From Haloarcula pellucida (lineage in GTDB: Archaea; Halobacteriota; Halobacteria; Halobacteriales; Haloarculaceae), in contig NZ_BMOU01000002.1 of NCBI RefSeq assembly GCF_014647235.1, forward strand, positions 248,417 to 312,416: 64,000 bases of DNA, written 5' to 3'. The notes under the pieces were generated by a model. The model saw only the letters and a list, made by a program, of their open reading frames with translations. It was not told where the DNA came from and made no database searches. The position numbers were made by a program, and so were the translations under genes. How positions within the stretch are numbered: position 1 is the first letter of the stretch; each line of letters begins with the position of its first letter. Below, piece by piece: positions 1 to 8,663 of the stretch.

Positions 1-284
1 AAGTAGTGCAGCGGGAAGCCGATGACCGGCATCGTCGTCGTCATCGCGCCGGGGGCGATGGCGGTCAGCGTCACCGGCCCGAAGACGATGAGCGCCCAGA
101 CGATGAAACTCGTCCAGACGATTTTGAGGTGGTCCCGCATGAACGCCGTGCTGGGGCTCAGCAGGTTCACCTCCTCGTCGAGGTAGTTCGTGTTCTGGTG
201 TGCCTGTGCGGCTTGCGTGGCGGTGCCGCCGTCCGTCTGGACTGACGGCCGCCCGTCCGAGTCGTGGGTGTCTCTGTCTGCCAT
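1..284 (-). CDS. DUF4212 sodium symporter small subunit, partial (C-terminus outside window)
   Basis: The start codon is the ATG at 284; 94 codons are visible before the window edge. The protein begins MADRDTHDSDGRPS, has a Gln/Asn-rich soluble head, then LDEEVNLLSPSTAFMRDHLK and a hydrophobic stretch (VWTSFIVWALIVFGPVTLTA). This matches the DUF4212 small subunit that partners a sodium:solute symporter, a pair often found beside acetyl-CoA synthetase, where the large subunit is an acetate/monocarboxylate carrier. It lies 53 nt downstream of acs on the same strand, so co-transcription is likely. The large subunit would be expected just outside the window. The family assignment is from pattern memory; acetate as substrate is inferred from the neighbour. 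Confidence 0.75.
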   Translation of the reverse strand, partial: MADRDTHDSDGRPSVQTDGGTATQAAQAHQNTNYLDEEVNLLSPSTAFMRDHLKIVWTSFIVWALIVFGPVTLTAIAPGAMTTTMPVIGFPLHY

Positions 285-337
285 AGTTGTGTCCGTGGTT
301 TCGCTGTGGGGGTGGTCTGCTGGAAAAGCGGTGCCGC

Positions 338-2332
338 TCAGTCGCTGCCGACCTTCGACTGGATGTCGCTTACCACGTCCGGGTTGCGGAGCGTGCTGGT
401 GTCACCCAGTTCTTCGCCGTTGGCGATGTCTTCGAGGAGTCTGCGCATGATTTTCCCGGACCGAGTCTTGGGGAGTTCAGGGGTGAAGATGACCTGTTCG
501 GGCCGGGCGATGGGGCCGATGGCGTCCTCGACGCCCTCGATTATCTCTCCGCGCAGTTCGTCGGTCTCCTCGTAGCCGTCCTCGGTGATGACGTAGGCGT
601 AGACGGCCTCGCCCTTGATCTCGTGTTTGCCGCCGACGACGGCGGCCTCTGCGACCCCTTCGACGCCGACGATGGCGCTCTCTATCTCCATCGTCCCGAG
701 GCGGTGCCCGGAGACGTTCAGCACGTCGTCGACGCGGCCCAGCACGGTGATGTAGCCGTCCTGGTCTATCTTCGCGCCGTCCTCGGGGAAGTACACCCAG
801 TCGGCCGGGTCGTCGCTGTCGATGTCGGAGTACTCGCGCCAGTACTCGTCGATGAACCGCTCGTCGTTGTTGTACAGGGTCCGGAGCATCCCGGGCCACG
901 GTTTGTTGACGACGAGGTAGCCGGCCTGTCCCGCCTCGACGGGACTGCCGCTCACGTCGACGATGTCGGCGCTGATGCCCGGCAACGGCGGGCCGGCGGA
1001 CCCGGGTTTCATGTCGCCGACGCCGGGCAGTGTGGTCAGCATCATACCGCCGGTCTCGGTCTGCCACCACGTGTCGACGACCGGACAGGACTCGTCGCCG
1101 ATGTGCTTGTAGTACCACTTCCACGCCCGGGGGTTGATTGGTTCGCCGACGGTGCCAAGCAGTCGCAGGCTGGAGAGGTCGTGGCTGTCGGGGTACTCCT
1201 CGCCCCACTTCATGAAGGCCCGAATCGCGGTCGGCGCGGTGTACAGTTGGGTCGCCTCGTACTCCTCGATGATTTCCCAGAGGCGGTCCTTGTCGGGGTA
1301 GTCGGGGGTCCCCTCGTACATCATCGTCGTCGTGCCGAGTGCGAGTGGCCCGTAGACGATGTAGGAGTGGCCGGTGATCCAGCCGATGTCGGCAGAACAG
1401 AAGTAGGTGTCCTCGGGTTTGACGTCAAGTACGGCCTGAGAGGTCCACGCGGCGTAGGAGAGATAGCCACCGGTGGTGTGTTTCACGCCCTTCGGTTCGC
1501 CCGTCGTGCCCGAGGTGTACATGAGAAAGAGCATGTCCTCGGCGTCACGTGAGACTGGGTCGACCGTCTCGCCCTCGTGGTCGGCAACGAGGTCGTCGAA
1601 GGCCACCTGGTTGTCGGCGTAGTCGTGGTCGAAGCCGTCACCGTCACGAAGTCGCTCGGCGACGGCGACCGTCTCGACGTCGTGGTCGACGCCCGCTAAG
1701 CCCTCGTTGGCCTTCGAGAGGTGGTCGAGGGGGTCGCCGCGACGGTAGTAGCCGTCACAGGTGACCAGATACTCGGAGTCGGCGGCGTTCATCCGCGTCG
1801 CCAGCGCGTCGGCGGAGAACCCGGCGAACACCACCGAGTGCGGCGCACCGATGCGGGCACAGGCCAGCATCGCGATGGGCAACTGCGGTATCATCGGCAT
1901 GTACATCGTGACGACGTCGTTCTCGGAGACGCCCTCCGCCCGGAGCGCGGCCGCGAACTCGTTGACCTCGCGGTGGAGGTCCTCGTACGTGTACGTGATG
2001 TTGTCTTCCTCGACCGGTTCGCCGACCCACTCGATGGCCGCCTCGTCGCCTCGCTCGTCCAGATGTCGGTCCAGACAGTTCGCCGAGGCGTTCAGCGACC
2101 CGTCGGTGAACCACTCGTAGAACGGCGGGTTCGAGTCGTCGAGTACCTGGTCGTAGTCCGCCTCCCAGTCCAGCAACTCGGCGGCCTGCTCCCAGCACTC
2201 GGGCCAGTTCTCCTCGAACTCCTCGTAGATGCCGGGGTCCGAGACGTTCGCCTGTTCGACGAACGACGCCGGGGGCTCGAAGACCTCCTGTTCTTCGAGT
2301 CGCGCTTCGAGTTGAACGTCATCATCTGACAT
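338..2332 (-). CDS. acs: acetyl-CoA synthetase (AMP-forming)
   Basis: This 664-residue protein has the normal length for Acs, which makes acetyl-CoA from acetate, ATP and CoA via acetyl-AMP in the cytoplasm. Visible motifs are the N-terminal ACAS domain (about 20-80), the P-loop-like YTSGTTGEPKG (272-282), DTWWQTETGG (420-429), whose second Trp closes the acetate pocket in characterised Acs enzymes, GRVDD (532-536) at the domain hinge, and PKTRSGKIMRR (621-631), whose Lys627 is the adenylation-essential lysine acetylated in bacterial Acs. All key residues are present. The start at 2332 is the only good Met. The gene follows the Bat-like regulator by 43 nt and precedes the symporter subunit. 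Confidence 0.95.
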   Translation of the reverse strand: MSDDDVQLEARLEEQEVFEPPASFVEQANVSDPGIYEEFEENWPECWEQAAELLDWEADYDQVLDDSNPPFYEWFTDGSLNASANCLDRHLDERGDEAAIEWVGEPVEEDNITYTYEDLHREVNEFAAALRAEGVSENDVVTMYMPMIPQLPIAMLACARIGAPHSVVFAGFSADALATRMNAADSEYLVTCDGYYRRGDPLDHLSKANEGLAGVDHDVETVAVAERLRDGDGFDHDYADNQVAFDDLVADHEGETVDPVSRDAEDMLFLMYTSGTTGEPKGVKHTTGGYLSYAAWTSQAVLDVKPEDTYFCSADIGWITGHSYIVYGPLALGTTTMMYEGTPDYPDKDRLWEIIEEYEATQLYTAPTAIRAFMKWGEEYPDSHDLSSLRLLGTVGEPINPRAWKWYYKHIGDESCPVVDTWWQTETGGMMLTTLPGVGDMKPGSAGPPLPGISADIVDVSGSPVEAGQAGYLVVNKPWPGMLRTLYNNDERFIDEYWREYSDIDSDDPADWVYFPEDGAKIDQDGYITVLGRVDDVLNVSGHRLGTMEIESAIVGVEGVAEAAVVGGKHEIKGEAVYAYVITEDGYEETDELRGEIIEGVEDAIGPIARPEQVIFTPELPKTRSGKIMRRLLEDIANGEELGDTSTLRNPDVVSDIQSKVGSD

Positions 2333-2375
2333 GGTCTATCACCCACAATCAACGGGTCACTGATAAACGGGGGGT

Positions 2376-4094
2376 CTAACTGTCTGAATACTTGGTTGAC
2401 ACTTGTTCGCCAAGTGCCGTCGGTGGCTCGGTGGGCGTATCGGCGAAAAACGCCGTCAGAAGCTTTTGCTGGGCCTTTCTGAGGTGGTTGTGGAACGTCG
2501 GTGCCGAGACGTCCAGCGACTCGGCGAGTTCCTCGGCGGTGGTCCCGCGGGGCCACTCGAAGTAGCCGCTGTGGTAGGCGGCCGCCAGCACCGTCGACTG
2601 TCGCTCGGAGAGGCGGTCCGAGAGACGTTCGCGAAACCCCGTATCGGTCTCGGCGGGCCGCTCCGTCTCGCGCTTGGCAGTCAGCGACGTCTCCGGGTAT
2701 GCCTCGACGACGGCGTCGACTACCTCCCGGAGGTTGCTGTCGCCCGGCAGTTCCACCTCGATGGTCGCGGTGCCGTTCTCGGCGGTGAGCGTCCGGACGC
2801 GGGCGCCGTTCTCGACCAAATCGAGCGTCGGCGCGGCCGTCACGACGACTTCGAGGAGTGCGCCGTCGCCGTAGTCCTCGATGAGGCGCGCGTCGGCGAT
2901 GTCGGGGTCCTCGGCCGCATACGAGAGCGCGGGCCCCGCGGGCGCGCCGTCGACCACCAGATAGTACAGCAGGGAGCGGCCGCCGACGGGGACGACCCCA
3001 GAGAGTTCGAGCGAGCAGTCGAGTGCGCGGGTCAGCGACACGGTGAACGCGCCGCCGTCGGTACACTCGAAGGCCAGTTCCGTGACCGTATCCGCGAGCA
3101 GGAGGCGCTTGCGCTCGACGGCGGCCAGCGCCGCCCCGACCTGTGCGCCCAGCGCTGCAAGCAGGTCCTGTTCGGCGTCGACGACGTGGACGGTCGTCCC
3201 GATGGCCAACACGCCCGCGGCGTCGTCGTCCCGGATGATCGGGACGAGCGCCATCGGCCCCTCGCCGTCCTCGACTACGCGGACCTCGTGGCTGTCCATC
3301 GCGGCCGCCGCGGCGTCCCCCCGTCCCTGCAGGTGGTCGTCGATGCGACTGTCGCGGATACCGGCGGCCGTCCGCGGCGTCAACCCGTCGCCGGTCCGTT
3401 CGGCCACCCACGCAAAGCGAAACCCCTCTGTGTCCGCCAGTCGGTCACACACTGTCTGCTCTATCTCCTCGACGGTGGCCGCGACGGCCAGCGACTCGCC
3501 GACGTCGGCGGCGACTTTGATGGTCCGGCGGAGGCGGGCCGGCGTCGGGACGTCTTCGGCGCCTTCGATAGCCCGAATCACCGCCTCCCGGTTCGGGTCG
3601 TCGAGCAGCGGTTCCAACCGTGCGAGGCGGTCCCACCCGCCGAGCGCACAGACGACCTGTGGCGGCACGCCCTCCGAGAGCATGGTCGCCGCGAACCGCC
3701 AGCGCAGGTCGCGCGAGGAGACGTCCCCGAGGCGCGGCGCGGTCTCGGCGGCGCGGTCGGCCACCTCGCCGACGAGCATCTGCAGGCGACGGGCCGAGAC
3801 CGACAGGAGCGGTTCGTCCGCCGCTCTGTCGGCCGCGCTGGCGAACTTCCGCATGTCGTGTTCGACGGCGGCCGGCAGGTACACCTCCCGGTCGACGCCG
3901 TCGTCGTCACGCACGCGCAAGAAGAAGTGGGACTCGGTACTCGCCACGTCGGCCAGTCGAACCCGAGTCATCTCCGCCGGGCGCAGTCCCACCTCCGCCC
4001 CGAACCGCAAGACGAGGTCCTCTCGGTGGGTTTCGGCGGCGCGCCGTAGCTGTTCGTATCCACGCGCACCGAGAACGTCCGTCCGCTCTGCCAT
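2376..4094 (-). CDS. Bat-type HTH_10 regulator with integrase-like N-terminus
   Basis: This 572-residue predicted transcription regulator reads in three parts. Residues 25-160 resemble a tyrosine-recombinase catalytic fold: FGAEVGLRPAEMTRVRLADV (31-50) mimics the Arg-I box and DLRWRFAATMLSEGV (129-143) with LGGW (151-154) mimics the HxLR...H/W box, but the His and the nucleophilic Tyr are missing, so recombination is not expected. Residues about 195-330 look like a GAF sensor and 330-470 like the BAT-associated domain. Residues 493-547 are an HTH_10 (LSERQSTVLAAAYHSGYFEW followed by the helix-turn-helix). Bat-family proteins activate genes in response to redox or light. Lying between two acs genes on the same strand, it plausibly controls acetate activation; that role is inference. 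Confidence 0.85.
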   Translation of the reverse strand: MAERTDVLGARGYEQLRRAAETHREDLVLRFGAEVGLRPAEMTRVRLADVASTESHFFLRVRDDDGVDREVYLPAAVEHDMRKFASAADRAADEPLLSVSARRLQMLVGEVADRAAETAPRLGDVSSRDLRWRFAATMLSEGVPPQVVCALGGWDRLARLEPLLDDPNREAVIRAIEGAEDVPTPARLRRTIKVAADVGESLAVAATVEEIEQTVCDRLADTEGFRFAWVAERTGDGLTPRTAAGIRDSRIDDHLQGRGDAAAAAMDSHEVRVVEDGEGPMALVPIIRDDDAAGVLAIGTTVHVVDAEQDLLAALGAQVGAALAAVERKRLLLADTVTELAFECTDGGAFTVSLTRALDCSLELSGVVPVGGRSLLYYLVVDGAPAGPALSYAAEDPDIADARLIEDYGDGALLEVVVTAAPTLDLVENGARVRTLTAENGTATIEVELPGDSNLREVVDAVVEAYPETSLTAKRETERPAETDTGFRERLSDRLSERQSTVLAAAYHSGYFEWPRGTTAEELAESLDVSAPTFHNHLRKAQQKLLTAFFADTPTEPPTALGEQVSTKYSDS

Positions 4095-4199
4095 GTCGTT
4101 TCGTCTTTTCGACGACGAGCGAAATAAGTGTGCGGGCCGCCAGGTCGCCAGAACCTGCCATAGAGTGGTACGTGGCCGTCTATAGTCCGAGCTGTCGTG

Positions 4200-4213
4200 C
4201 CGAAATATTTCGG
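4200..4213. promoter_or_regulatory. 14-bp perfect palindrome between acs paralogue and regulator
   Basis: CCGAAATATTTCGG is self-complementary and is followed directly by AAATATTTG, which repeats the AT core. It lies in the 145-nt gap downstream of the second acs and upstream of the Bat-like gene, so on the minus strand it could be a TATA/operator element for the regulator or a T-rich end for the acs transcript. A second TATA-like CTATAG lies at about 4180-4185. Which role applies cannot be told from sequence. Confidence 0.4.
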
Positions 4214-4239
4214 AAATATTTGTGAGAGCGAAACACCAC

Positions 4240-6183
4240 TCACCGGTCGGGCGTCGCCGACTGCAACTCCCCGAGTATCTCGGGGTTTCGGAGCGCGCTG
4301 GTGTCGCCCAGTTCCTCGTCGTTGGCCACGGCGGTCAGCAGGCGTCGCATCACCTTCCCCGACCGGGTCTTCGGCAGGTCGGGCGTAAACACCACCGTCT
4401 CCGGGGTAGCGACGCCGCCGATGGCGTCTTCGACGGCCGACTCGATGCGCCCGCGCAGGTCCGCCTCGGTGTAGCCTCCCTCCGGCGAGACGTAGGCGTA
4501 GAGCGCGGTGCCGGCCGTCTCGTGGGAGGCGCCGACGACGGCGGCCTCCGCGACGCCTTCGACGCCGGTGATGGCCGACTCCAGTTCCATCGTGCTGAAG
4601 CGCCGCCCGGCGACGTTGATGGCGTCGTCGACGCGCCCGAGGACGGTGACGTAGCCGTCGACGTCGACCGACGCGCCGTCCTCCGGGTAGTACCGCCACT
4701 CGTCGCCACAGGTTGCCGCCGCGCCCCACCCCTCTCCGGTTCGCAGGTCGCTCGGCATCCCCGGCCACGGGCGCGTGACGACGAGTTCGCCCGCCTCGTC
4801 CACGTCGACGGCCTCGCCCGCGGGGTCTACCACGCTCGTCTCGATACCGGGGAGCGGTCTCCCCGCCGCGCCGGGTTTCATCGCGTCGACGCCCGGCAGC
4901 GTCGAGACGAGGATGGCGCCCGTCTCGGTCTGCCACCACGTATCGACCACGGGGCACTCGCCGCCGCCGATGTGCTCGCGGTACCACCGCCACGCCCGTT
5001 CGTCGATGGGTTCGCCGACGGTCCCCAGCAGCCGGAGACTGGAGAGGTCGTGGCGCTCCGGGTACTCCTCGCCCCACTTCATGAACGTCCGGACGGCCGT
5101 CGGTGCGGTGTAGAACACGTCGACGGCGTACCGGTCGACGATCTCCCAGACTCGGTCCTTCTCGGGGTGGTCCGGCGTGCCGTTGTACAGCACCGCCGTC
5201 GTCCCGAGCGCGAGGGGTCCGTAGACGATGTAGGAGTGGCCCGTGATCCAGCCGATGTCGGCCGAACACCAGTAGGTGTCTTCGGGCTTGATGTCCAGTA
5301 CGGACTGGGAGGTCCACGCGACGTGGGCGAGGTATCCCCCGGTCGTGTGGTCGACGGCCTTCGGTTCGCCGGTGGTGCCGGAGGTGTAGATGCGAAAGAG
5401 GGTGTCGCTGGCGTCCCGCGATACGGGAGCGACCGTCTCGCCGTCGTGGGCCGCCCGCAACTCGTCGTAGTCGTAGTAACCGTCGCCTAAATGCACGTCC
5501 CGGCTCAGGATGTCCAGTACGACCACCGAGACGTCCTGTTCGACGGCGATGCGGGCGTTGTCGGCCTTGTTCTTCTGTGCGACGGCGCTCCCCCGACGGT
5601 AGTAGCCGTCACAGGTCACGAGCATCTCCGAGCCGGTCCGCTCCATCCGTTCGGCCAGCGCGTCGGCCGAAAACCCCGCGAACACGACGTTGTGGACGAC
5701 GCCGAGACGCACGCAGGCCAGCATCACGACGGGGAGTTCGGGCACCATCGGCAGGTAGACGGTGACGACGTCGTCCTCCGAGACGCCCTTCTCGCGGAGC
5801 GCGGCCGCGACGGCGTTGACCTCGCGGTGCAGTTCCCGGTAGGTGTAGGTTCGGGACTCGCCCAGATGCCCCTCCCAGATGAGCGCCAACTGGTTCTTGC
5901 GCTCGGGGAGGTGCCGGTCGATGCAGTTGTAGGCGGCGTTCAGCCGACCGCCGGGGAACCACTCGAACGGCGGGACGTCACCACCCCGGAACACCTCGTC
6001 GTAGGGGTCCGTCCAGTCGAGTAAGTCCGCGGCCCGGTCCCAGCAGTCGGGCCACTCCCGTTCGAACGTCTCGTAGACGGACGGATCGGCGACGTTCGCC
6101 TGTTCGACGAACCACTCGGGCGGGTCGATGGCCGGTCGCTCGTCGAGCGCAGTATCACGGCCGGAGCCGTCGCCCCCTGTCAT
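4240..6183 (-). CDS. acs: acetyl-CoA synthetase paralogue (AMP-forming)
   Basis: This 647-residue second Acs is a full-length paralogue of the protein at 338-2332 with different N-terminus and codons. It keeps YTSGTTGEPKA (266-276), DTWWQTETG (414-422), including the Trp that limits the pocket to acetate, GRVDD and PKTRSGKVMRR (604-614) with the catalytic Lys610. It therefore most likely activates acetate too, though propionate or another short acid is possible. ATG at 6183 is preceded on its own strand by a TATA-like TTATCAATG (about 6204-6212), giving a short leader. It is the first gene of the minus-strand acetate series and is divergent from cheF. The reason for two copies is unknown; different affinity or regulation is the simplest idea. 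Confidence 0.92.
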   Translation of the reverse strand: MTGGDGSGRDTALDERPAIDPPEWFVEQANVADPSVYETFEREWPDCWDRAADLLDWTDPYDEVFRGGDVPPFEWFPGGRLNAAYNCIDRHLPERKNQLALIWEGHLGESRTYTYRELHREVNAVAAALREKGVSEDDVVTVYLPMVPELPVVMLACVRLGVVHNVVFAGFSADALAERMERTGSEMLVTCDGYYRRGSAVAQKNKADNARIAVEQDVSVVVLDILSRDVHLGDGYYDYDELRAAHDGETVAPVSRDASDTLFRIYTSGTTGEPKAVDHTTGGYLAHVAWTSQSVLDIKPEDTYWCSADIGWITGHSYIVYGPLALGTTAVLYNGTPDHPEKDRVWEIVDRYAVDVFYTAPTAVRTFMKWGEEYPERHDLSSLRLLGTVGEPIDERAWRWYREHIGGGECPVVDTWWQTETGAILVSTLPGVDAMKPGAAGRPLPGIETSVVDPAGEAVDVDEAGELVVTRPWPGMPSDLRTGEGWGAAATCGDEWRYYPEDGASVDVDGYVTVLGRVDDAINVAGRRFSTMELESAITGVEGVAEAAVVGASHETAGTALYAYVSPEGGYTEADLRGRIESAVEDAIGGVATPETVVFTPDLPKTRSGKVMRRLLTAVANDEELGDTSALRNPEILGELQSATPDR

Positions 6184-6319
6184 CGTTCGAATCTCCGGCG
6201 GCGCATTGATAAGCGTTGACGCTAACCACTGTGTCGGCGGACGTTCTCAGCATCGACACTGGCGGCGGAAGCTATATTCACGACCCTCGACAACGACGGA
6301 TAGAGGCCGGTCACGGGGC
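6184..6319. promoter_or_regulatory. divergent promoter region acs paralogue / cheF
   Basis: This 136-nt gap must hold both promoters. A rightward TATA-like GCTATATTCA lies at 6271-6280, about 45 nt before the cheF ATG. A leftward TATA-like TTATCAATG lies at about 6204-6212, about 25 nt before the acs ATG, which fits a leaderless transcript. Confidence 0.5.
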
Positions 6320-7180
6320 ATGAGCGACACAGAGAAGAAGATAGCCGATATGCAGGGGCAGTACCTGCTCGCCGTCTCGCAGGGCCAGCGGCTCACCGAC
6401 GCCGAGTGGCGAAACTGTCGCGTCGTCCTCACGACCGAACGTATCGTACTCATCGGCGACAGCAAGCGTCAAATCGCGCTCGACGACATCGACCGCATCG
6501 CCGACCGCTTCGACGTGAACCAGCAGAGCGCGGGCGTCTCCGAGTACCTCGCCTTCCACGTCGGCGAGGACGTCGTCCTCGTCTCCACGTCGGACCACGA
6601 CGTGTTCCAGACGGACTTCTACCGGGCGAGTCTCGACGGCGCGGTCATCCTCGCACAACACCCCGCGCTGAAAGGCGGCGTCGTACAGGACGCCGCGTGG
6701 ACCAAAGGCCGACTGAAAGTCACCGACGAGGCGCTTCGACTGGCGCTGGCGGACGGACAGGCCGTCGATATCGAACGGACCGACATCGGCGACCTGACCG
6801 TCGAGGAAAAGCAGGTCTCGGGCGAGGAACGCACCGTCATCCAGGTCGAACACAGCGAGGGGGACATCAGCGTCGAGACGCACCTCGCCGGCGAGGAGTT
6901 CCAGGCCACCGTCCTCCGGACGATGCTCGAAGACAGCGCCGAGCAGAATCAGGCTGACCTCGACCTCTCTTCGACGGAGAAGCGGGTCGTCATGGCGCTC
7001 CACTCGGGCGTCTCGCCGTTCGACATCCCCAACTTCGTCGGCATCGACGTCGAGAAGACCGAGGCCATCTTCGACCGCCTCGTCGAACTCGGCGTCATCA
7101 GCGTCGTCCGCGAGCGCACCGAGGTGGCGCTGACGACGAAAGGACGGCGCGTCGCGGGTGACCGGATGGGCGAGCAGTAG
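6320..7180 (+). CDS. cheF: CheF-type chemotaxis protein
   Basis: This 286-residue protein (MSDTEKKIADMQGQYLL...) matches the haloarchaeal CheF family (formerly DUF439), adaptors that connect CheY/CheC/CheD to the archaellum motor. The N-terminal two thirds form repeated beta-rich PH/GRAM-like segments (RVVLTTERIVLIGDSKRQIA; LKVTDEALRLALADGQAVDI) and residues about 215-280 form a winged helix (LSSTEKRVVMALHSGVSPFD ... VELGVISVVRERTEVALTTK). ATG 6320 is chosen over the in-frame upstream starts because the region before it is promoter-like. No other che or arl gene is in the window, so this copy stands apart from a chemotaxis cluster unless the locus lies elsewhere. The gene is followed at once by a strong hairpin. 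Confidence 0.85.
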   Translation: MSDTEKKIADMQGQYLLAVSQGQRLTDAEWRNCRVVLTTERIVLIGDSKRQIALDDIDRIADRFDVNQQSAGVSEYLAFHVGEDVVLVSTSDHDVFQTDFYRASLDGAVILAQHPALKGGVVQDAAWTKGRLKVTDEALRLALADGQAVDIERTDIGDLTVEEKQVSGEERTVIQVEHSEGDISVETHLAGEEFQATVLRTMLEDSAEQNQADLDLSSTEKRVVMALHSGVSPFDIPNFVGIDVEKTEAIFDRLVELGVISVVRERTEVALTTKGRRVAGDRMGEQ

Positions 7181-7209
7181 CGAGACGCCGGGTCCCGCAC
7201 GGCGTCTCG
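7181..7209 (+). terminator. hairpin immediately after cheF
   Basis: A perfect 10-bp inverted repeat, CGAGACGCCG (7181-7190) and CGGCGTCTCG (7200-7209), with a 9-nt loop starts on the base after the cheF stop. It resembles an intrinsic hairpin but has no T tract, so its strength as an archaeal terminator is uncertain. Confidence 0.4.
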
Positions 7210-7472
7210 AACCGCGACGCGGTGACCGAAGGGGACCGCGGAGCGGTTTCACACTCACCTGGTTCGTTCGAACGCACCGATGGCGAGCGAGGAGAGAGCC
7301 GTGAGCAGTGGCGAAGAGCTGCGAACGAACACAGCGTCTCCCGTCGTCGGTAGTGCCGAGGGTGTCCTCCAACGCTGCGACCGGAACTGGGCCGTGGTAG
7401 TCGACCCAGAACGCGAGTATCAAACAATGGTAGTCCCGCCATATTCAAATCCCCACTCCTGTTGATACGAGT
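7210..7472. promoter_or_regulatory. intergenic region with promoter for the GlmU-like gene
   Basis: No gene is supported here; the short open frame at 7280-7465 lacks coding character. The last 40 nt hold a TATA-like CATATTCAAATC (7440-7451) about 25-30 nt before the ATG at 7473, as expected for a leaderless haloarchaeal transcript. Confidence 0.45.
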
Positions 7473-8663
7473 ATGGAAATCGACACGGCTGTCGTCCTCG
7501 CCGCCGGGGAGGGGACCCGGCTTCGCCCGCTGACGCGAAACCGGCCGAAGCCGATGCTGCCGGCCGGGAACCGGCCGATTCTGGCGCACGTCTTCGACGC
7601 GCTGGTAGAGGCCGGCGTCGAGCGGTTGGTGACCGTCGTCGGCTACAAACGCGACCGCGTGCAGGATCACTTCGGACCGACGTACCGGGGTGTCCCGATC
7701 ACGTACGTCACACAGCACAAACAACTCGGGAGCGGCCACGCGCTGTTGCAGGCCCGCTCGGTCGTCGACGGCCCGCCGCTCGTGTTGAACGGGGACCGAC
7801 TCATCGACGCCGCGACCGTCGAGGCCGTCGCGGACACGTTCTCGGCGACGGGCGACCCGGCGCTCGCCGTCGTCGAGCGACAGGACACGAGCCGATACGG
7901 GGCCGTCGAAGTCCGCGACGGTGTCATCTCGGACCTCGTCGAGAAGCCCAGAGAGGGCGACTACCGCCTGATAAACGGCGGCGTCTACGCCTTCTCGGCG
8001 GACATATTCGACGCTATCGAGGACACGCCACGGCAGGCGGGCGAACTCGCGCTCACGGACACGCTCGCGACCCTCGTCGACGAGAACCGTGTCCGGGGCG
8101 TGGAAGTCGACGGGATGTGGGTCGACGCCACGTATCCGTGGGACCTGTTGACCGTCGCCCGCGAAGTACTCGCCCGCGGGCGTCTCGTCGAGAGCGCGCG
8201 GCGCGAACAGGTCTGGATAGCGGATTCGGCCCGGGTTCACAACGAGGCCGTCTTGCAGGCCCCGGTCGTCGTCGGCCCGGACTGCGAGGTCGGCCCCGAC
8301 GCCGTCGTCGGTCCGAACGTCGCGCTCGGTGCGAACGTCACCGTCGGGGCGAACACCGTCGTCCAGTGGAGCGTGCTGGACGCCGACACGCGGGTCGACC
8401 CCGGGTCGACGCTGCTCGATACGATCACCGGACAGGACGTCCACCTCGGTGCCAGCACTGTCGTTCCGGGCGGTCCCGCGGACGTACAGGTCGGGACGGA
8501 GATATTCGAAGACCAGCGACTGGGTGCGGTCATCGCCGACCGGGCCCGCGCACGCGGCGACGTGAGTTTCTCGCCGGGGTCACTGGTCGGGCCGAACGCG
8601 ACGCTCGACGCCGGCGTAACGGTCGACCGGAACGTCTCCGAGGACGCGGAGGTGACGCGCTGA
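7473..8663 (+). CDS. sugar-1-phosphate nucleotidyltransferase, GlmU-like, with LbH domain
   Basis: This 396-residue enzyme has an N-terminal nucleotidyltransferase domain (1-235) with LAAGEGTRLRPLTRNRPKPM (9-28), the pyrophosphorylase signature, and a C-terminal left-handed beta-helix (about 245-396; hexapeptides such as VVGPDCEVGPDAVVGPNVAL). That architecture fits archaeal UDP-GlcNAc pyrophosphorylase/GlcN-1-P acetyltransferase or glucose-1-phosphate thymidylyltransferase. The TGATG overlap with glmS (stop 8661-8663, ATG 8663) shows a translationally coupled operon making UDP-GlcNAc, which favours the GlmU-like reading. The exact nucleotide and sugar cannot be read from sequence alone. Confidence 0.85.
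   Translation: MEIDTAVVLAAGEGTRLRPLTRNRPKPMLPAGNRPILAHVFDALVEAGVERLVTVVGYKRDRVQDHFGPTYRGVPITYVTQHKQLGSGHALLQARSVVDGPPLVLNGDRLIDAATVEAVADTFSATGDPALAVVERQDTSRYGAVEVRDGVISDLVEKPREGDYRLINGGVYAFSADIFDAIEDTPRQAGELALTDTLATLVDENRVRGVEVDGMWVDATYPWDLLTVAREVLARGRLVESARREQVWIADSARVHNEAVLQAPVVVGPDCEVGPDAVVGPNVALGANVTVGANTVVQWSVLDADTRVDPGSTLLDTITGQDVHLGASTVVPGGPADVQVGTEIFEDQRLGAVIADRARARGDVSFSPGSLVGPNATLDAGVTVDRNVSEDAEVTR

Noticed and set aside
287-1552. 421-codon open frame on the plus strand opposite acs
   Set aside because: GC-rich codon bias opens the antisense frames. It lies wholly opposite conserved acs motifs and has no domain.
2403-4049. 548-codon open frame on the plus strand
   Set aside because: It is the mirror of the Bat-like gene; Arg/Gly-rich with no fold and no promoter.
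2376-4094. an active integrase
   Set aside because: The His and Tyr catalytic residues are absent, no att-like repeats flank the gene, and the C-terminus is a transcription-factor domain.
4222-5490. 422-codon plus-strand frame opposite the second acs
   Set aside because: Complement of a conserved gene; composition is that of a shadow.
7280-7465. 61-codon frame before the GlmU-like gene
   Set aside because: It spans the TATA box of the next gene and has no similarity or spacing that suggests a gene.
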